DNA of 64,000 nt from Streptomyces sp. SDr-06 (GCF_003324565.1 NZ_QOLA01000009.1:1-64000), one strand, 5' to 3'. Numbered from the stretch's first letter, positions 33,652-42,280 are shown. Numbers and translations are program-made. Notes: generated from the sequence alone by a model not told the origin.

Positions 33652-34224
33652 CTACCTCTCACCCCCAGGCACCCACAACACATCCCCCACCTCCTTGTTG
33701 GCCGTTCGGGCCAGGATGAACAGGAGGTCGGAGAGGCGGTTGAGGTACGTGGCCGTCAGGGGGTTCATGACGTCCGCGTGCACCTCCAGCGCCGCCCACG
33801 TGGAGCGCTCCGCCCGCCGCACCACCGTGCACGCCTGGTGGAGCAGGGCCGCGCCGGGTGTGCCGCCCGGCAGGATGAAGCTGCGGAGCTTGTCGAGCTC
33901 CTCCAGGAAGCGGTCGCAGTCCGCCTCCAGCTTGTCGACGTAGGACTGCTCGACCCGCAGCGGCGGGTACTCCGGGTTCTCGACGACCGGCGTGGCGAGG
34001 TCCGCGCCCACGTCGAACAGGTCGTTCTGGACCCGGACCAGCACCTTCACGACCTCCTCGGACAGCTGCCCGAGCGCGATGGCCGTACCGATCACGGCAT
34101 TGGCCTCGTTGGCGTCGGCGTACGCCGAGATCCGCAGATCGGTCTTGGCGGTCCGGCTCATGTCGCCGAGGGCGGTCGTGCCCTGGTCGCCGGTGCGGGT
34201 GTAGATGCGCGTCAGATTGACCAT
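33652..34224 (-). CDS. Cob(I)yrinic acid a,c-diamide / cob(I)alamin adenosyltransferase, PduO type
   Basis: A 190-residue helical-bundle enzyme that adds the 5'-deoxyadenosyl group of ATP to cob(I)alamin, making coenzyme B12. PduO-type motifs are clear: N-terminal TRIYTRTGDQGTTALGD (ATP-binding), the DANEANAVIG region and the C-terminal RRAERSTWAAL and YLNRLSDLLFILAR. In the cell it supplies methylmalonyl-CoA mutase, whose chaperone MeaB and epimerase lie 20 kb further on. ATG 34224 is fixed by a leaderless -10 element. Confidence 0.93.
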   Translation of the reverse strand: MVNLTRIYTRTGDQGTTALGDMSRTAKTDLRISAYADANEANAVIGTAIALGQLSEEVVKVLVRVQNDLFDVGADLATPVVENPEYPPLRVEQSYVDKLEADCDRFLEELDKLRSFILPGGTPGAALLHQACTVVRRAERSTWAALEVHADVMNPLTATYLNRLSDLLFILARTANKEVGDVLWVPGGER

Positions 34225-34230
34225 GCGGCC

Positions 34231-34236
34231 AGAGTA
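34231..34236 (-). promoter_or_regulatory. Leaderless -10 element for the adenosyltransferase gene
   Basis: On the minus strand TACTCT is followed by six bases and the ATG at 34224. The element overlaps the region just after the stop of the ABC permease gene, so this gene can be expressed independently of the transporter. Confidence 0.6.
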
Positions 34237-34237
34237 G

Positions 34238-34999
34238 TTACGCTCCGGCCGTGCGGAAGACGCGTGTGCCCACCGTCACGGCGAGCACCGCGAAACCGAC
34301 CGCCACCAGGCCCCCGTACAGCATGGTCGAGGTGGTGTAGGCCCCGAGATACGCCGACCGCACCGCGTCCACCAGATAGCGGAACGGCATGAAGTGGGAC
34401 AGCACGTTCAGCCAGCCCGGCGCGAGTGTCATGGGCAGCATCAGCCCGGACAGCAGCATCGACGGCATGGTCATGGTGTTGACCGCCGGGCCGAATGCCT
34501 GCGGGGTGCGCACCTTCATGGCGAGCGCGTACGAGAGGGAGGCCAGCGACAGGGTCAGGAGCGCCACGAAGGCGAAGCCGATCAGGACCCCCGCGAGCGG
34601 CGCGCGCAGACCCATCACCAGCGCGGCGAGCACGAGCAGCACGGCCTGGAAGACGAACAGTGCGGCGTCCCGCAGGACCCGGCCGAGCAGCAGGGCCAGG
34701 CGGGAGACGGGGGTGACGCGCATGCGCTCCACGACGCCCCAGCCGTTCTCGATGATGATCGAGAAGCCCGCGAACGAGGCCCCGAACAGGGCGAGTTGGA
34801 GCAGCAGGCCCGGCACCAGGACCTGCCAGGAGCTGCCGTGCGAGCCGAGCGGCATGCCGGTCAGGAGCGGACCGAAGAAGAGCAGGTAGAGCAGCGGCAT
34901 CAGGACGCCGAAGAGGATCTGGAACTTCGAGCGCAGCGTCTGGCGGGCGTACCTGCCGAAGATCAGCGCGGTGTCGGAGAGCAGCGGTGAGATGGTCAT
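34238..34999 (-). CDS. ABC-2 type transporter permease (drug exporter type)
   Basis: A 253-residue membrane protein with six predicted helices and the ABC-2 signature region near LMLPMTLAPGWLNVLSHFMPFRYLVDAVRS. It forms an exporter with the ATPase gene 9 bases upstream in the same direction. Systems of this DrrA/DrrB-like layout usually export drugs, lipids or polyketides; the substrate here is unknown. The divergent TetR gene suggests ligand-induced expression. Confidence 0.88.
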   Translation of the reverse strand: MTISPLLSDTALIFGRYARQTLRSKFQILFGVLMPLLYLLFFGPLLTGMPLGSHGSSWQVLVPGLLLQLALFGASFAGFSIIIENGWGVVERMRVTPVSRLALLLGRVLRDAALFVFQAVLLVLAALVMGLRAPLAGVLIGFAFVALLTLSLASLSYALAMKVRTPQAFGPAVNTMTMPSMLLSGLMLPMTLAPGWLNVLSHFMPFRYLVDAVRSAYLGAYTTSTMLYGGLVAVGFAVLAVTVGTRVFRTAGA

Positions 35000-35008
35000 G
35001 GGGGAGTC

Positions 35009-35791
35009 CTAGACGGCTACGGGGGCGGTTTCCCGCGGCGCGGCGCCGCGCCCGGTGATGGCGAGGAAGGCGTCCTGGAGCGAGGCGTCCGGACCGCCCG
35101 CGTACCGGGTCTTGAGGTCGGCGGGGGTGCCCTCGGCCGCGATCACGCCCCGGTCGACGATCACGAGGCGGTCGGCGAGGGCGTCGGCCTCGTCGAGGTA
35201 GTGGGTGGTGAGCAGGACGGTGGTGCCGTGGTCGGCGCGGATCCGGCGCACCAGGTCCCACAGGTCGGCCCGGCTGCCCGGGTCGAGGCCGGTGGTCGGC
35301 TCGTCCAGGAAGAGCACCGCGGGCCGGTGCATCAGGCCCATCGCGATGTCGAGCCGCCGCCGCTGGCCTCCGGAGAGCGTGGCCGTCCTGCGTTCCAGGA
35401 GCTCGCCGAGGCCGAGCTCGTTCGCCAACTCCCTTGCGCGCAGGGAGGCTTGGGCCTTGGTGAGCCGGTAGAGGCGGCCCTGGGTGACCAGCTCCTCGCG
35501 TACGGAGACGTTGGGGTCGACGCCGCCGGACTGGGCGACGTAACCGCAGGCCCGCCGTACCGCGGCCGGTTCCCGCAGCAGGTCGTGGCCCGCCACGGTC
35601 GCCGCGCCGCCGGTCGGCGGGAGCAGGGTGGTGAGCATCCGCAGCGTGGTGGTCTTGCCCGCGCCGTTGGGGCCGAGGAAGCCGAGGATCTCGCCGGCCC
35701 GCACCGTCAGGTCGATGCCGCGCACCGCCTCGACCGGGCCGTTCTTGCTCAGGAAGGTCCGGGTGAGCCCGGCCGTGCTGATGATTGCCAT
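35009..35791 (-). CDS. ABC transporter ATP-binding protein (DrrA-like)
   Basis: A 260-residue ATPase with Walker A GPNGAGKTTT (about 39-48), signature LSGGQRRRLDIAMGLMHRP and Walker B VLFLDEPTTGLDPGSRADLW. The C-terminal part (about 225-260) matches the DrrA-type extension. ATG 35791 is chosen because GGGG lies just before it and homology begins at MAIISTAGLTRTF; the open frame extends upstream through the operator. It is divergent from the tetR gene. Confidence 0.92.
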   Translation of the reverse strand: MAIISTAGLTRTFLSKNGPVEAVRGIDLTVRAGEILGFLGPNGAGKTTTLRMLTTLLPPTGGAATVAGHDLLREPAAVRRACGYVAQSGGVDPNVSVREELVTQGRLYRLTKAQASLRARELANELGLGELLERRTATLSGGQRRRLDIAMGLMHRPAVLFLDEPTTGLDPGSRADLWDLVRRIRADHGTTVLLTTHYLDEADALADRLVIVDRGVIAAEGTPADLKTRYAGGPDASLQDAFLAITGRGAAPRETAPVAV

Positions 35792-35812
35792 GACCCCAGA
35801 AAAACAGAGTCT

Positions 35813-35843
35813 CTTAAATTTTGCAATGGCTCCAAATTTTAAG
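35813..35843. promoter_or_regulatory. AT-rich inverted repeat, likely TetR operator
   Basis: CTTAAATTTT (35813-35822) and AAATTTTAAG (35834-35843) form an imperfect inverted repeat in the 82-base gap between the divergent ABC and tetR genes. It is strikingly AT-rich for this genome. The right arm overlaps where the tetR -35 box would fall (17 bases before the TAGGCT at 35862), so binding would repress tetR and probably the exporter too. Confidence 0.7.
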
Positions 35844-35861
35844 GGAGTGCAGAGCATCGCC

Positions 35862-35867
35862 TAGGCT
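35862..35867 (+). promoter_or_regulatory. Leaderless -10 element for the tetR gene
   Basis: TAGGCT, six bases, then ATG 35874. The spacing is identical to that at glyA and nrtL. Confidence 0.6.
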
Positions 35868-35873
35868 GGCGCC

Positions 35874-36515
35874 ATGGCAGAAGGGCTCAGGGAGCGGAAG
35901 AAGCGCGAGACCAGGCAGCGGATCTCGGACCTGGCGACCGGGCTCTTCATGGAGCGCGGCTTCGAGGCGGTGACGATCGCCGAGATCGCCGAGGTGGCCG
36001 ACGTCTCGGTGAACACCGTCTACAACTACTTCCCGGCCAAGGAGGACCTGTTCCTCGACCGCAGCAGGGGCGTCGTCGACCGGCTCTCGCGCTGGGTGCG
36101 CGGCCGCGACGAGGGGGAGTCGGCCGCCGAGGCGGTGCTGCGGGAGCTGCGCGCGGAGGTCGAGTCGGTCTCGCCCCGGGTCGGCCTGATGGAGGGCTAC
36201 AGCCGGTTCATGACCGTCATCCACGGCTCACCCGCCCTGAAGGCCCGGCTGTGGGCGGTGGGCCAGGAGGTCCTGGAGAGCCTCGACGCGACCCTGCGCG
36301 AGGAGGTCGGCGCACCCCCCGAGGAGCCGCTGCCCTCCCTCGTCGCCGGGCAGATCAACTGGCTCCACCAGACCGCGATGTCCGCCATCGACCGCGCGAT
36401 GATGGCCGGCCGCGACCCCGCGGTGGTCTCCCGCGAGGTCCTCGTCCTGATCGACGAGATGGAGGGTCTCCTGGGGGACAAGGTGCTCAACTACGCCGTA
36501 CGAGGCGCCCGCTGA
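35874..36515 (+). CDS. TetR family transcriptional regulator
   Basis: A 213-residue repressor with an N-terminal helix-turn-helix (about 10-55: RISDLATGLFMERGFEAVTIAEIAEVADVSVNTVYNYFPAKEDLF) and an all-helical ligand-binding C-terminal part. It is divergent from the ABC exporter, with a palindromic operator candidate in between, so it most likely represses that exporter and itself. The ligand is unknown. Confidence 0.92.
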   Translation: MAEGLRERKKRETRQRISDLATGLFMERGFEAVTIAEIAEVADVSVNTVYNYFPAKEDLFLDRSRGVVDRLSRWVRGRDEGESAAEAVLRELRAEVESVSPRVGLMEGYSRFMTVIHGSPALKARLWAVGQEVLESLDATLREEVGAPPEEPLPSLVAGQINWLHQTAMSAIDRAMMAGRDPAVVSREVLVLIDEMEGLLGDKVLNYAVRGAR

Positions 36516-36705
36516 GACCCACCTCACGCCGTCCGTGTGATGTCCGTCATGAAAAGAGGCGCCGGCGGCTCGAAGAGCCTCGTAAAGGGGCGGCGGTCGG
36601 GAGACGGGTGGGCGTGACGCGCATCTCTAAGCGCTCCCAGAAGGCCGCCCGGCCGATAGCCTCCGCCAAGAAGGCTTGGGTGGAAACCTGTTGGAGGGAA
36701 GTGTC

Positions 36706-37554
36706 GTGGCCAGGAAGCTCGCCGTCATCGGAGCCGGACTCATGGGGTCCGGTATCGCGCAGGTCTCGGCCCAGGCGGGCTGGGACGTCGTCCTGCGCGA
36801 CGTCACCGACGAGGCCCTCACCCGGGGCACCGACGGCATCAAGGCCTCGTACGACCGGTTCGTGAGCAAGGGCAGGCTGGCCGCCGAGGACGCCGAGACC
36901 GCGCTCGCCCGCATCACCACGACGACCGATCTGGACGCGGTCGCCGACGCCGACATCGTCGTCGAGGCCGTCTTCGAGAAGCTGGAGGTCAAGCACGAGA
37001 TCTTCCGCACGCTCGACAAGATCGTGCGCGCGGACACCGTGCTCGCCTCCAACACCTCCGCCATCCCGATCACCAAGATCGCGGCGGCCACCGAGAACCC
37101 CGAGCGGGTCGTCGGCGTCCACTTCTTCTCGCCGGTCCCGATGATGCAGCTGTGCGAGCTGGTGCGCGGCTACAAGACCAGCGACGAAACCCTCGCCACC
37201 GCGCGGGAGTTCGCCGAGTCGGTCGGCAAGACCTGCATCGTGGTCAACCGCGACGTGGCCGGCTTCGTCACCACCCGCCTCATCTCGGCGCTCGTCGTCG
37301 AGGCGGCCAAGCTGTACGAGTCGGGCGTGGCCACCGCCGAGGACATCGACCTCGCCTGCAAGCTGGGCTTCGGTCACGCGATGGGCCCGCTCGCCACCGC
37401 CGACCTCACCGGCGTCGACATCCTGCTGCACGCCACCAGCAACATCTACACGGAGTCCCAGGACGAGAAGTTCGCCCCGCCGGAGCTGATGCGCCGGATG
37501 GTGGACGCGGGTGACATCGGCCGCAAGAGCGGGCAGGGCTTCTACAAGCACTGA
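36706..37554 (+). CDS. hbd: 3-hydroxybutyryl-CoA dehydrogenase
   Basis: A 282-residue NAD(P)-dependent enzyme that interconverts acetoacetyl-CoA and 3-hydroxybutyryl-CoA. The Rossmann motif IGAGLMGSGIAQ is at about 9-20; SNTSAIPIT and the catalytic histidine in VGVHFFSPVPMMQLCELV follow; the C-terminal helical domain carries the DLTGVDILL-type segment. GTG 36706 follows GGAGGGA by 6 bases. It may work with the thiolase at 54 kb, although it is not next to it. The 190-base gap before it shows no other gene. Confidence 0.93.
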   Translation: MARKLAVIGAGLMGSGIAQVSAQAGWDVVLRDVTDEALTRGTDGIKASYDRFVSKGRLAAEDAETALARITTTTDLDAVADADIVVEAVFEKLEVKHEIFRTLDKIVRADTVLASNTSAIPITKIAAATENPERVVGVHFFSPVPMMQLCELVRGYKTSDETLATAREFAESVGKTCIVVNRDVAGFVTTRLISALVVEAAKLYESGVATAEDIDLACKLGFGHAMGPLATADLTGVDILLHATSNIYTESQDEKFAPPELMRRMVDAGDIGRKSGQGFYKH

Positions 37555-37689
37555 GCCGCCGGCAGCCCGAAGCCTCACTCCAAGGGGTGAATTAGGTATC
37601 GGTTCGCTCACGGGCGGCAACTTCTGTGGCCGTGGGGCAGTCAGTTGTTGAGTCGGTTGTCGAAAGCCAGAGCACTCTCGGGAGCGCAT

Positions 37690-38013
37690 ATGCACATCAG
37701 GGGCGACCACGTCGAGCTGGTCGTCGGGGGCCGCCTCGACGTCCGCAGCGCGGCGGACGCCCGTACGGCCCTGCACTCGGCGGTCGACGACGGGGCCGGG
37801 GACCTCGTGCTCGACCTCACCGAACTGGACTCGTGGGACGCCACCGGACTCGGCGTCATCATGGGGGCCCACCGCCGGGCCGGGCGGTGCGGCCGGCGCC
37901 TCGTGCTGCGCGGCGTGCCGCCCCAGATGCAGCGGCTCCTGGTCGCCACCCGGCTGCACCGCATCCTCGCGATCGAGGGCGGCATCGCGGCGGAGGCCCT
38001 GCCCCGCGTGTAG
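37690..38013 (+). CDS. STAS domain (anti-anti-sigma factor-like) protein
   Basis: A 107-residue single STAS domain. ATG 37690 follows CGGGAG by 6 bases. The loop normally phosphorylated by a kinase (DSSG in SpoIIAA) reads DATGLGVIMG here, so the phosphorylatable serine is replaced by threonine. It could bind an anti-sigma kinase, but no RsbW-type gene is near. The following ATPase gene may be functionally linked (inference from position only). Confidence 0.82.
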   Translation: MHIRGDHVELVVGGRLDVRSAADARTALHSAVDDGAGDLVLDLTELDSWDATGLGVIMGAHRRAGRCGRRLVLRGVPPQMQRLLVATRLHRILAIEGGIAAEALPRV

Positions 38014-38088
38014 AAGCCCGGGAGGTGTTGTGACAGGAGTGCGGGAATCGGACTCCGCGCGCAATCCTCACGAGACTGTGACGTCTTG

Positions 38089-38107
38089 GGCGGGGCGGCA
38101 CCCCGCC
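38089..38107 (+). terminator. Hairpin after the STAS gene
   Basis: GGCGGGG (38089-38095) pairs with CCCCGCC (38101-38107) around CGGCA, 75 bases after the STAS stop. It has no T-run. Confidence 0.5.
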
Positions 38108-38204
38108 TGTTCGTAGATACTGTCCGGAGGTCTAGGGTTCGGCTTCCCGCCGATCGACGAACCCACAGGCGGGCACCGGACCAGAAGCGACAGCGAAGAG
38201 CGAA

Positions 38205-38239
38205 GTGCGTAAGGGCCGGGAGGGGCATTCCTTACGCAC
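38205..38239 (+). promoter_or_regulatory. 10-bp hairpin in the leader of the STAND ATPase gene
   Basis: GTGCGTAAGG (38205-38214) pairs perfectly with CCTTACGCAC (38230-38239). The hairpin ends 9 bases before the ribosome binding site (GGGGG, 38249-38253). It may be a protein operator or an RNA structure that adjusts translation of the following gene. Confidence 0.5.
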
Positions 38240-38262
38240 CACGCATCTGGGGGGCTTTCACC

Positions 38263-40854
38263 ATGGACCCGATGAGCCGGGGACCGGAAGAGTTCAACCA
38301 TGCCGACGACACGGTCGGCGTTGCGGGCGCACACGCGGAACCGGGCGCCGGACCGCAGCGCCCCTCGCGCGACAGGGAGCCCGGCACACCCGACTTCGGA
38401 CAGCGCGCGGCCGGACTCGCCCGCACCGTCCAGCTCGTCGCGGGCGACTTCCTGCTGACGGTCAATCCGGTCGACGGCAGCGAGATCGAGAACTGCCCGC
38501 CGGGAGAGATACCCGGTCGCGCGGTGCGGCGCGGCCCCGCCGAGCGGGCCGAGAACGAGAGAGCCGCCCGGCCGCCGCTGCCACCCGGCCTGATGGCGTC
38601 CACCCCCGCCCTCCTGGAGCGGCAGGAGGAGCGCGCCCGGCTGGTGCGCCTCCTCGGCCGCGGCCGCTCCGTGCGGCTCACCGGCCCCGCGGGGTCCGGG
38701 CGCAGCGCCCTGCTCGACGCGGTCGCCGGTGACTGCGCCGAGCTCGCACCCGACGGCGTCGTACGCCTGTCGGGCCACCGCCGCACCCCCACCGAGCTCC
38801 TGCACGAGCTGTACGCCACGGTCTTCCACACGCCGCTGCACCGGCCCGATCGGGCCACGCTCCTGGAGCGGGTCCACGAGATCGGCGCCGTCGTGGTGCT
38901 CGACGATCTCGAATTCGGCGGGGCCACCCTCGAAGAACTGCTCATGGCCACGCCCGAGTGCGCCTATCTGCTCGCCGCCACCCCCGACGTCCAGGCCCCG
39001 CACTCCGAGTCGCACGTCGAAGAGGTCTTCCTGTCCGGCCTCGGCCGCAGCGCCTCGCTCGAACTCCTGGAGCAGGCGGTCGACCGGGCGCTGACCGACG
39101 AGGAGGCCAACTGGGCCGGCGACCTCTGGTTCGAGTCCGAGGGCCTGCCCCTGCGCTTCGTCCAGGCGGGCGCCCTGCTGCGCCAGCGCGACCACCTGCG
39201 CGGGGAGCCCAACTCCCTTGATCCGTACGGCTTTCCGCTGGACGAGCCCGCCGAGGCCTCGGTGTTCTCGGGCGAGGGCCGCGAGATACCGCTGCCCACG
39301 CTCGGCGAGGGCGCGGCCCCCGCGGCCCTGCTCGCCTCCCGGCTGAGCGAGTCCGCCCGGGCCACCCTGCGGTTCGCCGTCGCGCTCGGCGGCGAGGTGC
39401 CGCACCAGGCGCACCTGCCCGCGCTGATCGGCGACACCCACGCCGACGCCGCCCTCGGTGAACTCCTCGACAGCGGGCTGCTGTCCCCGGTCGGCTCCCG
39501 CTACCGCCTGGCCGCGGGCGTCCTGACCCAGCTGGAGAGCGCCGGGTACGCCACCGACGCCGCCGAGCGGGCCCACACCGCCGCCCAGCACTACACCTGG
39601 TGGACCGGCCACCCCTCGGTCACCCCCGAGCGGGCCGTCGCCGAGGCCGACGCGGTGCTCGCCTCGATGAGCGCGCTCGTGCCCGGCGACGCGGCGACCG
39701 AACACCCCGCGACCGCGGTGAAGCTGGCCCGCACCGCGGCGCCCGTCTTCGCCGCGGGGCTGCACTGGGGCGCCTGGGAGCGGACGCTGCGGGTGGGCTC
39801 CGAGGCGGCCCGGCTGACCGGCGAGGTGGCCGAAGAGGCGTACTTCCACCACGAGTTGGGGGTGCTCGCCCTCTGCAACGGCGGCCTGGACCGGGCCCGC
39901 GCCGAGCTGGAGGCCTCCATCGGGCTGCGCGGCGCGCTCGCCGACAAGCGCGGCACCGTCGCCGGACGCCGCGCCCTCGCGCTGGTCGAGGACCGCTCCG
40001 GCGGCCTCCTGCCGGGCGGACGCACCCCCTCCGGGGAGGAAGTGCCCGCGGCCCGCTACGAGGAGTCCCAGTCGCCGCCCGGGGGCGTTCCCGCAGTCGC
40101 CGTGACGGCCCAACTCCCGGACGCCGGGCCCACGTTGATCACCCGGCGGGACACCCCGGTGGGCGGCGCCATGCCCAAGGCGCGGCGCGCGCTGTTCGGG
40201 GGCGCCCGGCGCAACCTCGTCGCGGCCGGCGCCGGCGCGCTGCTCGCCGCCGTGCTCGGCACGGTGGTCACCCTCGGCGCGACCTCCAACCACAACGGCG
40301 ACGGCCAGGGCGACCACGTCAAGCAGCAGCAGTCGGCCAACGAGGACGACGGCAGCGGCGGCCTGGACGCCGACCCCAACAACCCCGGCAGCAGCGGCAA
40401 GCCGGGCGGCCACAAGGGCGGCGGCTCGACCCCGAGCAGGTCCGCGTCCGGCAGGCCCGGCGCCTCCGGGCAGCCGGTCCCGGGCGACAGCGGCAGTCCG
40501 AGCGCCACGGGCCACCCGACCACCGGGCCGACCACGGGCCCGACGAAGTCGTCCCCGTCGGGCAAGCCCTCCAACCCGGGCAAGCCGTCGCACCCGACAC
40601 CGCCCACGCCGCCGACGAAGCCGAGCCCCTCGACCGCGACTCCCTCGACGCCGACCACGCCGTCGTCCCCGGCGAGCAGCGGGGGCAGCGGCCCGCCCCC
40701 GCCCTCCACCAAGCCGCCGCCACCTTCGGGCCCGGCCTCCAAGACCCCGACGTCCAGCGCGCCGGCCGGCTCCAAGCCGCCCACGACGTCGAACCCCAGC
40801 AGGAGCGCCCCGGTGACCTCGACGAAACCCCCGGTCGCCGCCGGGCCCGCGTAA
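38263..40854 (+). CDS. Membrane-anchored STAND-like P-loop ATPase with Ser/Pro/Thr-rich tail
   Basis: An 863-residue protein. Residues about 1-110 are hydrophilic. A P-loop domain follows, with Walker A GPAGSGRSALLDA (about 141-153) and Walker B VVVLDDLEF (about 209-217), then helical NB-ARC/TPR-like sequence to about 600. A single transmembrane helix is at about 650-672 (LVAAGAGALLAAVLGTVVTLGA). The last 190 residues are a low-complexity tail rich in Ser, Pro, Thr, Gly and Lys, probably outside the cell. Streptomyces orthologues are annotated only as ATP-binding proteins. A sensing or signalling role is inference. ATG 38263 follows GGGGG; earlier in-frame codons lie in the leader hairpin. 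Confidence 0.82.
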   Translation: MDPMSRGPEEFNHADDTVGVAGAHAEPGAGPQRPSRDREPGTPDFGQRAAGLARTVQLVAGDFLLTVNPVDGSEIENCPPGEIPGRAVRRGPAERAENERAARPPLPPGLMASTPALLERQEERARLVRLLGRGRSVRLTGPAGSGRSALLDAVAGDCAELAPDGVVRLSGHRRTPTELLHELYATVFHTPLHRPDRATLLERVHEIGAVVVLDDLEFGGATLEELLMATPECAYLLAATPDVQAPHSESHVEEVFLSGLGRSASLELLEQAVDRALTDEEANWAGDLWFESEGLPLRFVQAGALLRQRDHLRGEPNSLDPYGFPLDEPAEASVFSGEGREIPLPTLGEGAAPAALLASRLSESARATLRFAVALGGEVPHQAHLPALIGDTHADAALGELLDSGLLSPVGSRYRLAAGVLTQLESAGYATDAAERAHTAAQHYTWWTGHPSVTPERAVAEADAVLASMSALVPGDAATEHPATAVKLARTAAPVFAAGLHWGAWERTLRVGSEAARLTGEVAEEAYFHHELGVLALCNGGLDRARAELEASIGLRGALADKRGTVAGRRALALVEDRSGGLLPGGRTPSGEEVPAARYEESQSPPGGVPAVAVTAQLPDAGPTLITRRDTPVGGAMPKARRALFGGARRNLVAAGAGALLAAVLGTVVTLGATSNHNGDGQGDHVKQQQSANEDDGSGGLDADPNNPGSSGKPGGHKGGGSTPSRSASGRPGASGQPVPGDSGSPSATGHPTTGPTTGPTKSSPSGKPSNPGKPSHPTPPTPPTKPSPSTATPSTPTTPSSPASSGGSGPPPPSTKPPPPSGPASKTPTSSAPAGSKPPTTSNPSRSAPVTSTKPPVAAGPA

Positions 40855-40867
40855 GACCCCGTACAGC

Positions 40868-40907
40868 ACGAGAAGGGGCCCGCAGCACTCTGCGGGCCCC
40901 TTCTCGT
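40868..40907. terminator. Bidirectional terminator between the STAND ATPase gene and nucS
   Basis: An 18-bp perfect stem (40868-40885 with 40890-40907) closes on a 4-base loop. Two genes converge here, with stops at 40854 and 40929, so it can end both transcripts. Confidence 0.88.
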
Positions 40908-40928
40908 ACGTACCGCTACGGCCGCCGG

Positions 40929-41600
40929 TCAGAACAGGCGGAGCTTGTCGTCCTCGATGCCGCGCAGGGCGTCGTAGTCGAGCACCACGCAGCCGATGCC
41001 GCGGTCGGTGGCGAGCACGCGGGCCTGGGGCTTGATCTCCTGGGCCGCGAAGACGCCCTGGACCGGGGCGAGGTGCGGGTCGCGGTTGAGCAGCTCCAGA
41101 TAGCGGGTCAGCTGCTCGACACCGTCGATCTCGCCGCGGCGCTTGATCTCGATCGCGACCGTCCTGCCGTCGCCGTCGCGGCACAGGATGTCCACCGGGC
41201 CGATGGCCGTGGGGTATTCGCGGCGGATCAGGGTGTAACCGTCGCCCAGCGTCTCGATCCGATCGGCGAGCAGCTCCTGGAGGTGCGCTTCCACGCCGTC
41301 CTTGATCAGGCCAGGGTCTACGCCGAGTTCGTGCGAGGAGTCGTGGATGACCTCCTCCATCGTGATGATGAGCTTCTCGCCCGCCTTGTTGATGACGGTC
41401 CAGACGCCCTCATCGTCCCCCGAGCCCTCCTTGAGGGTGCACGGCGGGGACATCCAGTTGAGGGGCTTGTAGGCCCGGTCGTCAGCGTGAATGGAGACGC
41501 TGCCGTCCGCCTTCACCAGGATGAGACGGGGGGCGGACGGAAGGTGGGCGGTGAGCCGGCCCGCGTAGTCGACGGAGCAGCGGGCGATGACGAGACGCAT
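40929..41600 (-). CDS. nucS: Endonuclease NucS (non-canonical mismatch repair)
   Basis: A 223-residue nuclease that cuts both strands at mismatches in actinobacteria, which lack MutS/MutL. It has an N-terminal DNA-binding domain, then a RecB-like nuclease domain with GPVDILCRDGDGRTVAIEIKRR holding the D-E-x-K catalytic residues. The extreme C-terminus DDKLRLF fits the beta-clamp binding motif. ATG 41600 is chosen over an upstream TTG (41609) because the family begins MRLVIARCSVDYAG. On the minus strand TAGCGT lies 8 bases before this ATG, so the leader is nearly absent. Confidence 0.95.
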   Translation of the reverse strand: MRLVIARCSVDYAGRLTAHLPSAPRLILVKADGSVSIHADDRAYKPLNWMSPPCTLKEGSGDDEGVWTVINKAGEKLIITMEEVIHDSSHELGVDPGLIKDGVEAHLQELLADRIETLGDGYTLIRREYPTAIGPVDILCRDGDGRTVAIEIKRRGEIDGVEQLTRYLELLNRDPHLAPVQGVFAAQEIKPQARVLATDRGIGCVVLDYDALRGIEDDKLRLF

Positions 41601-41828
41601 GGTGGGCAACGCTACTCGAATCCCCCCGCCGAACGCGATTCGCCCTGGAGTGCACTGTTCGTTATTGGCCGGTTACGTGCCAAGTACCTGCCACGGGCCG
41701 GACATCGCGCCTACCGTGGAAGCGGGAGGTTGTCGGCCGCGCACGCTGCGTTGTCGGGAGAGACGGCCGTCATGCTCCCTTTCCCTGCCCGTAAGGCCCC
41801 GCTCCCCGGGGTCGCGAGAGGAGAAACC

Positions 41829-42221
41829 ATGTCGCTCGACGTCTCACCGGCCCTACTCGAACAGGCCGAGCGAGGCGAGGTCGACGAAGCCGCCTTCGTC
41901 GACTGCGTCCGGACCTCCCTGCCCTACGCGTGGGAGATGATCAGCTCTCTGGTGGCCCAGCTGAAGGTCGACGGCGGAGAGTTCGCCGACAACCAGACGC
42001 CACCGCCGGACGAGCAGGCACGCGGCCAGCTGCTGCGGGCCCTTGCGAGTGACGCCATCCGCGGTGCTCTCCAGCGGCACTTCGGTGTCCGCCTGGCGTT
42101 CCAGAACTGCCACCGTGTCGCGGTGTTCCCTCTGGACTCCTCATCCGATGAGCGGCTCGCCCGCTTCACCTCGATCAGGGGTCAGCTGCTCAACCAGTCT
42201 CCGGAGCTTCGGGACTGCTGA
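41829..42221 (+). CDS. SCO5389-family conserved protein, unknown function
   Basis: A 130-residue soluble protein found across Streptomyces at this position. ATG 41829 follows AGGAG (41818-41822). It is mainly helical, with many acidic residues in the first half and a basic, arginine-rich stretch near SDERLARFTSIRGQLL. No catalytic motif is recognised. It is divergent from nucS, with 228 bases between holding no other gene, and is followed by a strong terminator. Confidence 0.85.
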   Translation: MSLDVSPALLEQAERGEVDEAAFVDCVRTSLPYAWEMISSLVAQLKVDGGEFADNQTPPPDEQARGQLLRALASDAIRGALQRHFGVRLAFQNCHRVAVFPLDSSSDERLARFTSIRGQLLNQSPELRDC

Positions 42222-42280
42222 CGTCTTCGCCGTCGCGCCGTGTCGCGGGAGGTGCAACTGACGCGAGGCGGCGGCACCTT

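Noticed and set aside
38068..41184. 1,038-codon minus-strand frame opposite the STAND ATPase and part of nucS
   Set aside because: Composition is a shadow of the Pro/Ser/Gly-rich plus-strand gene; no domain recognised.
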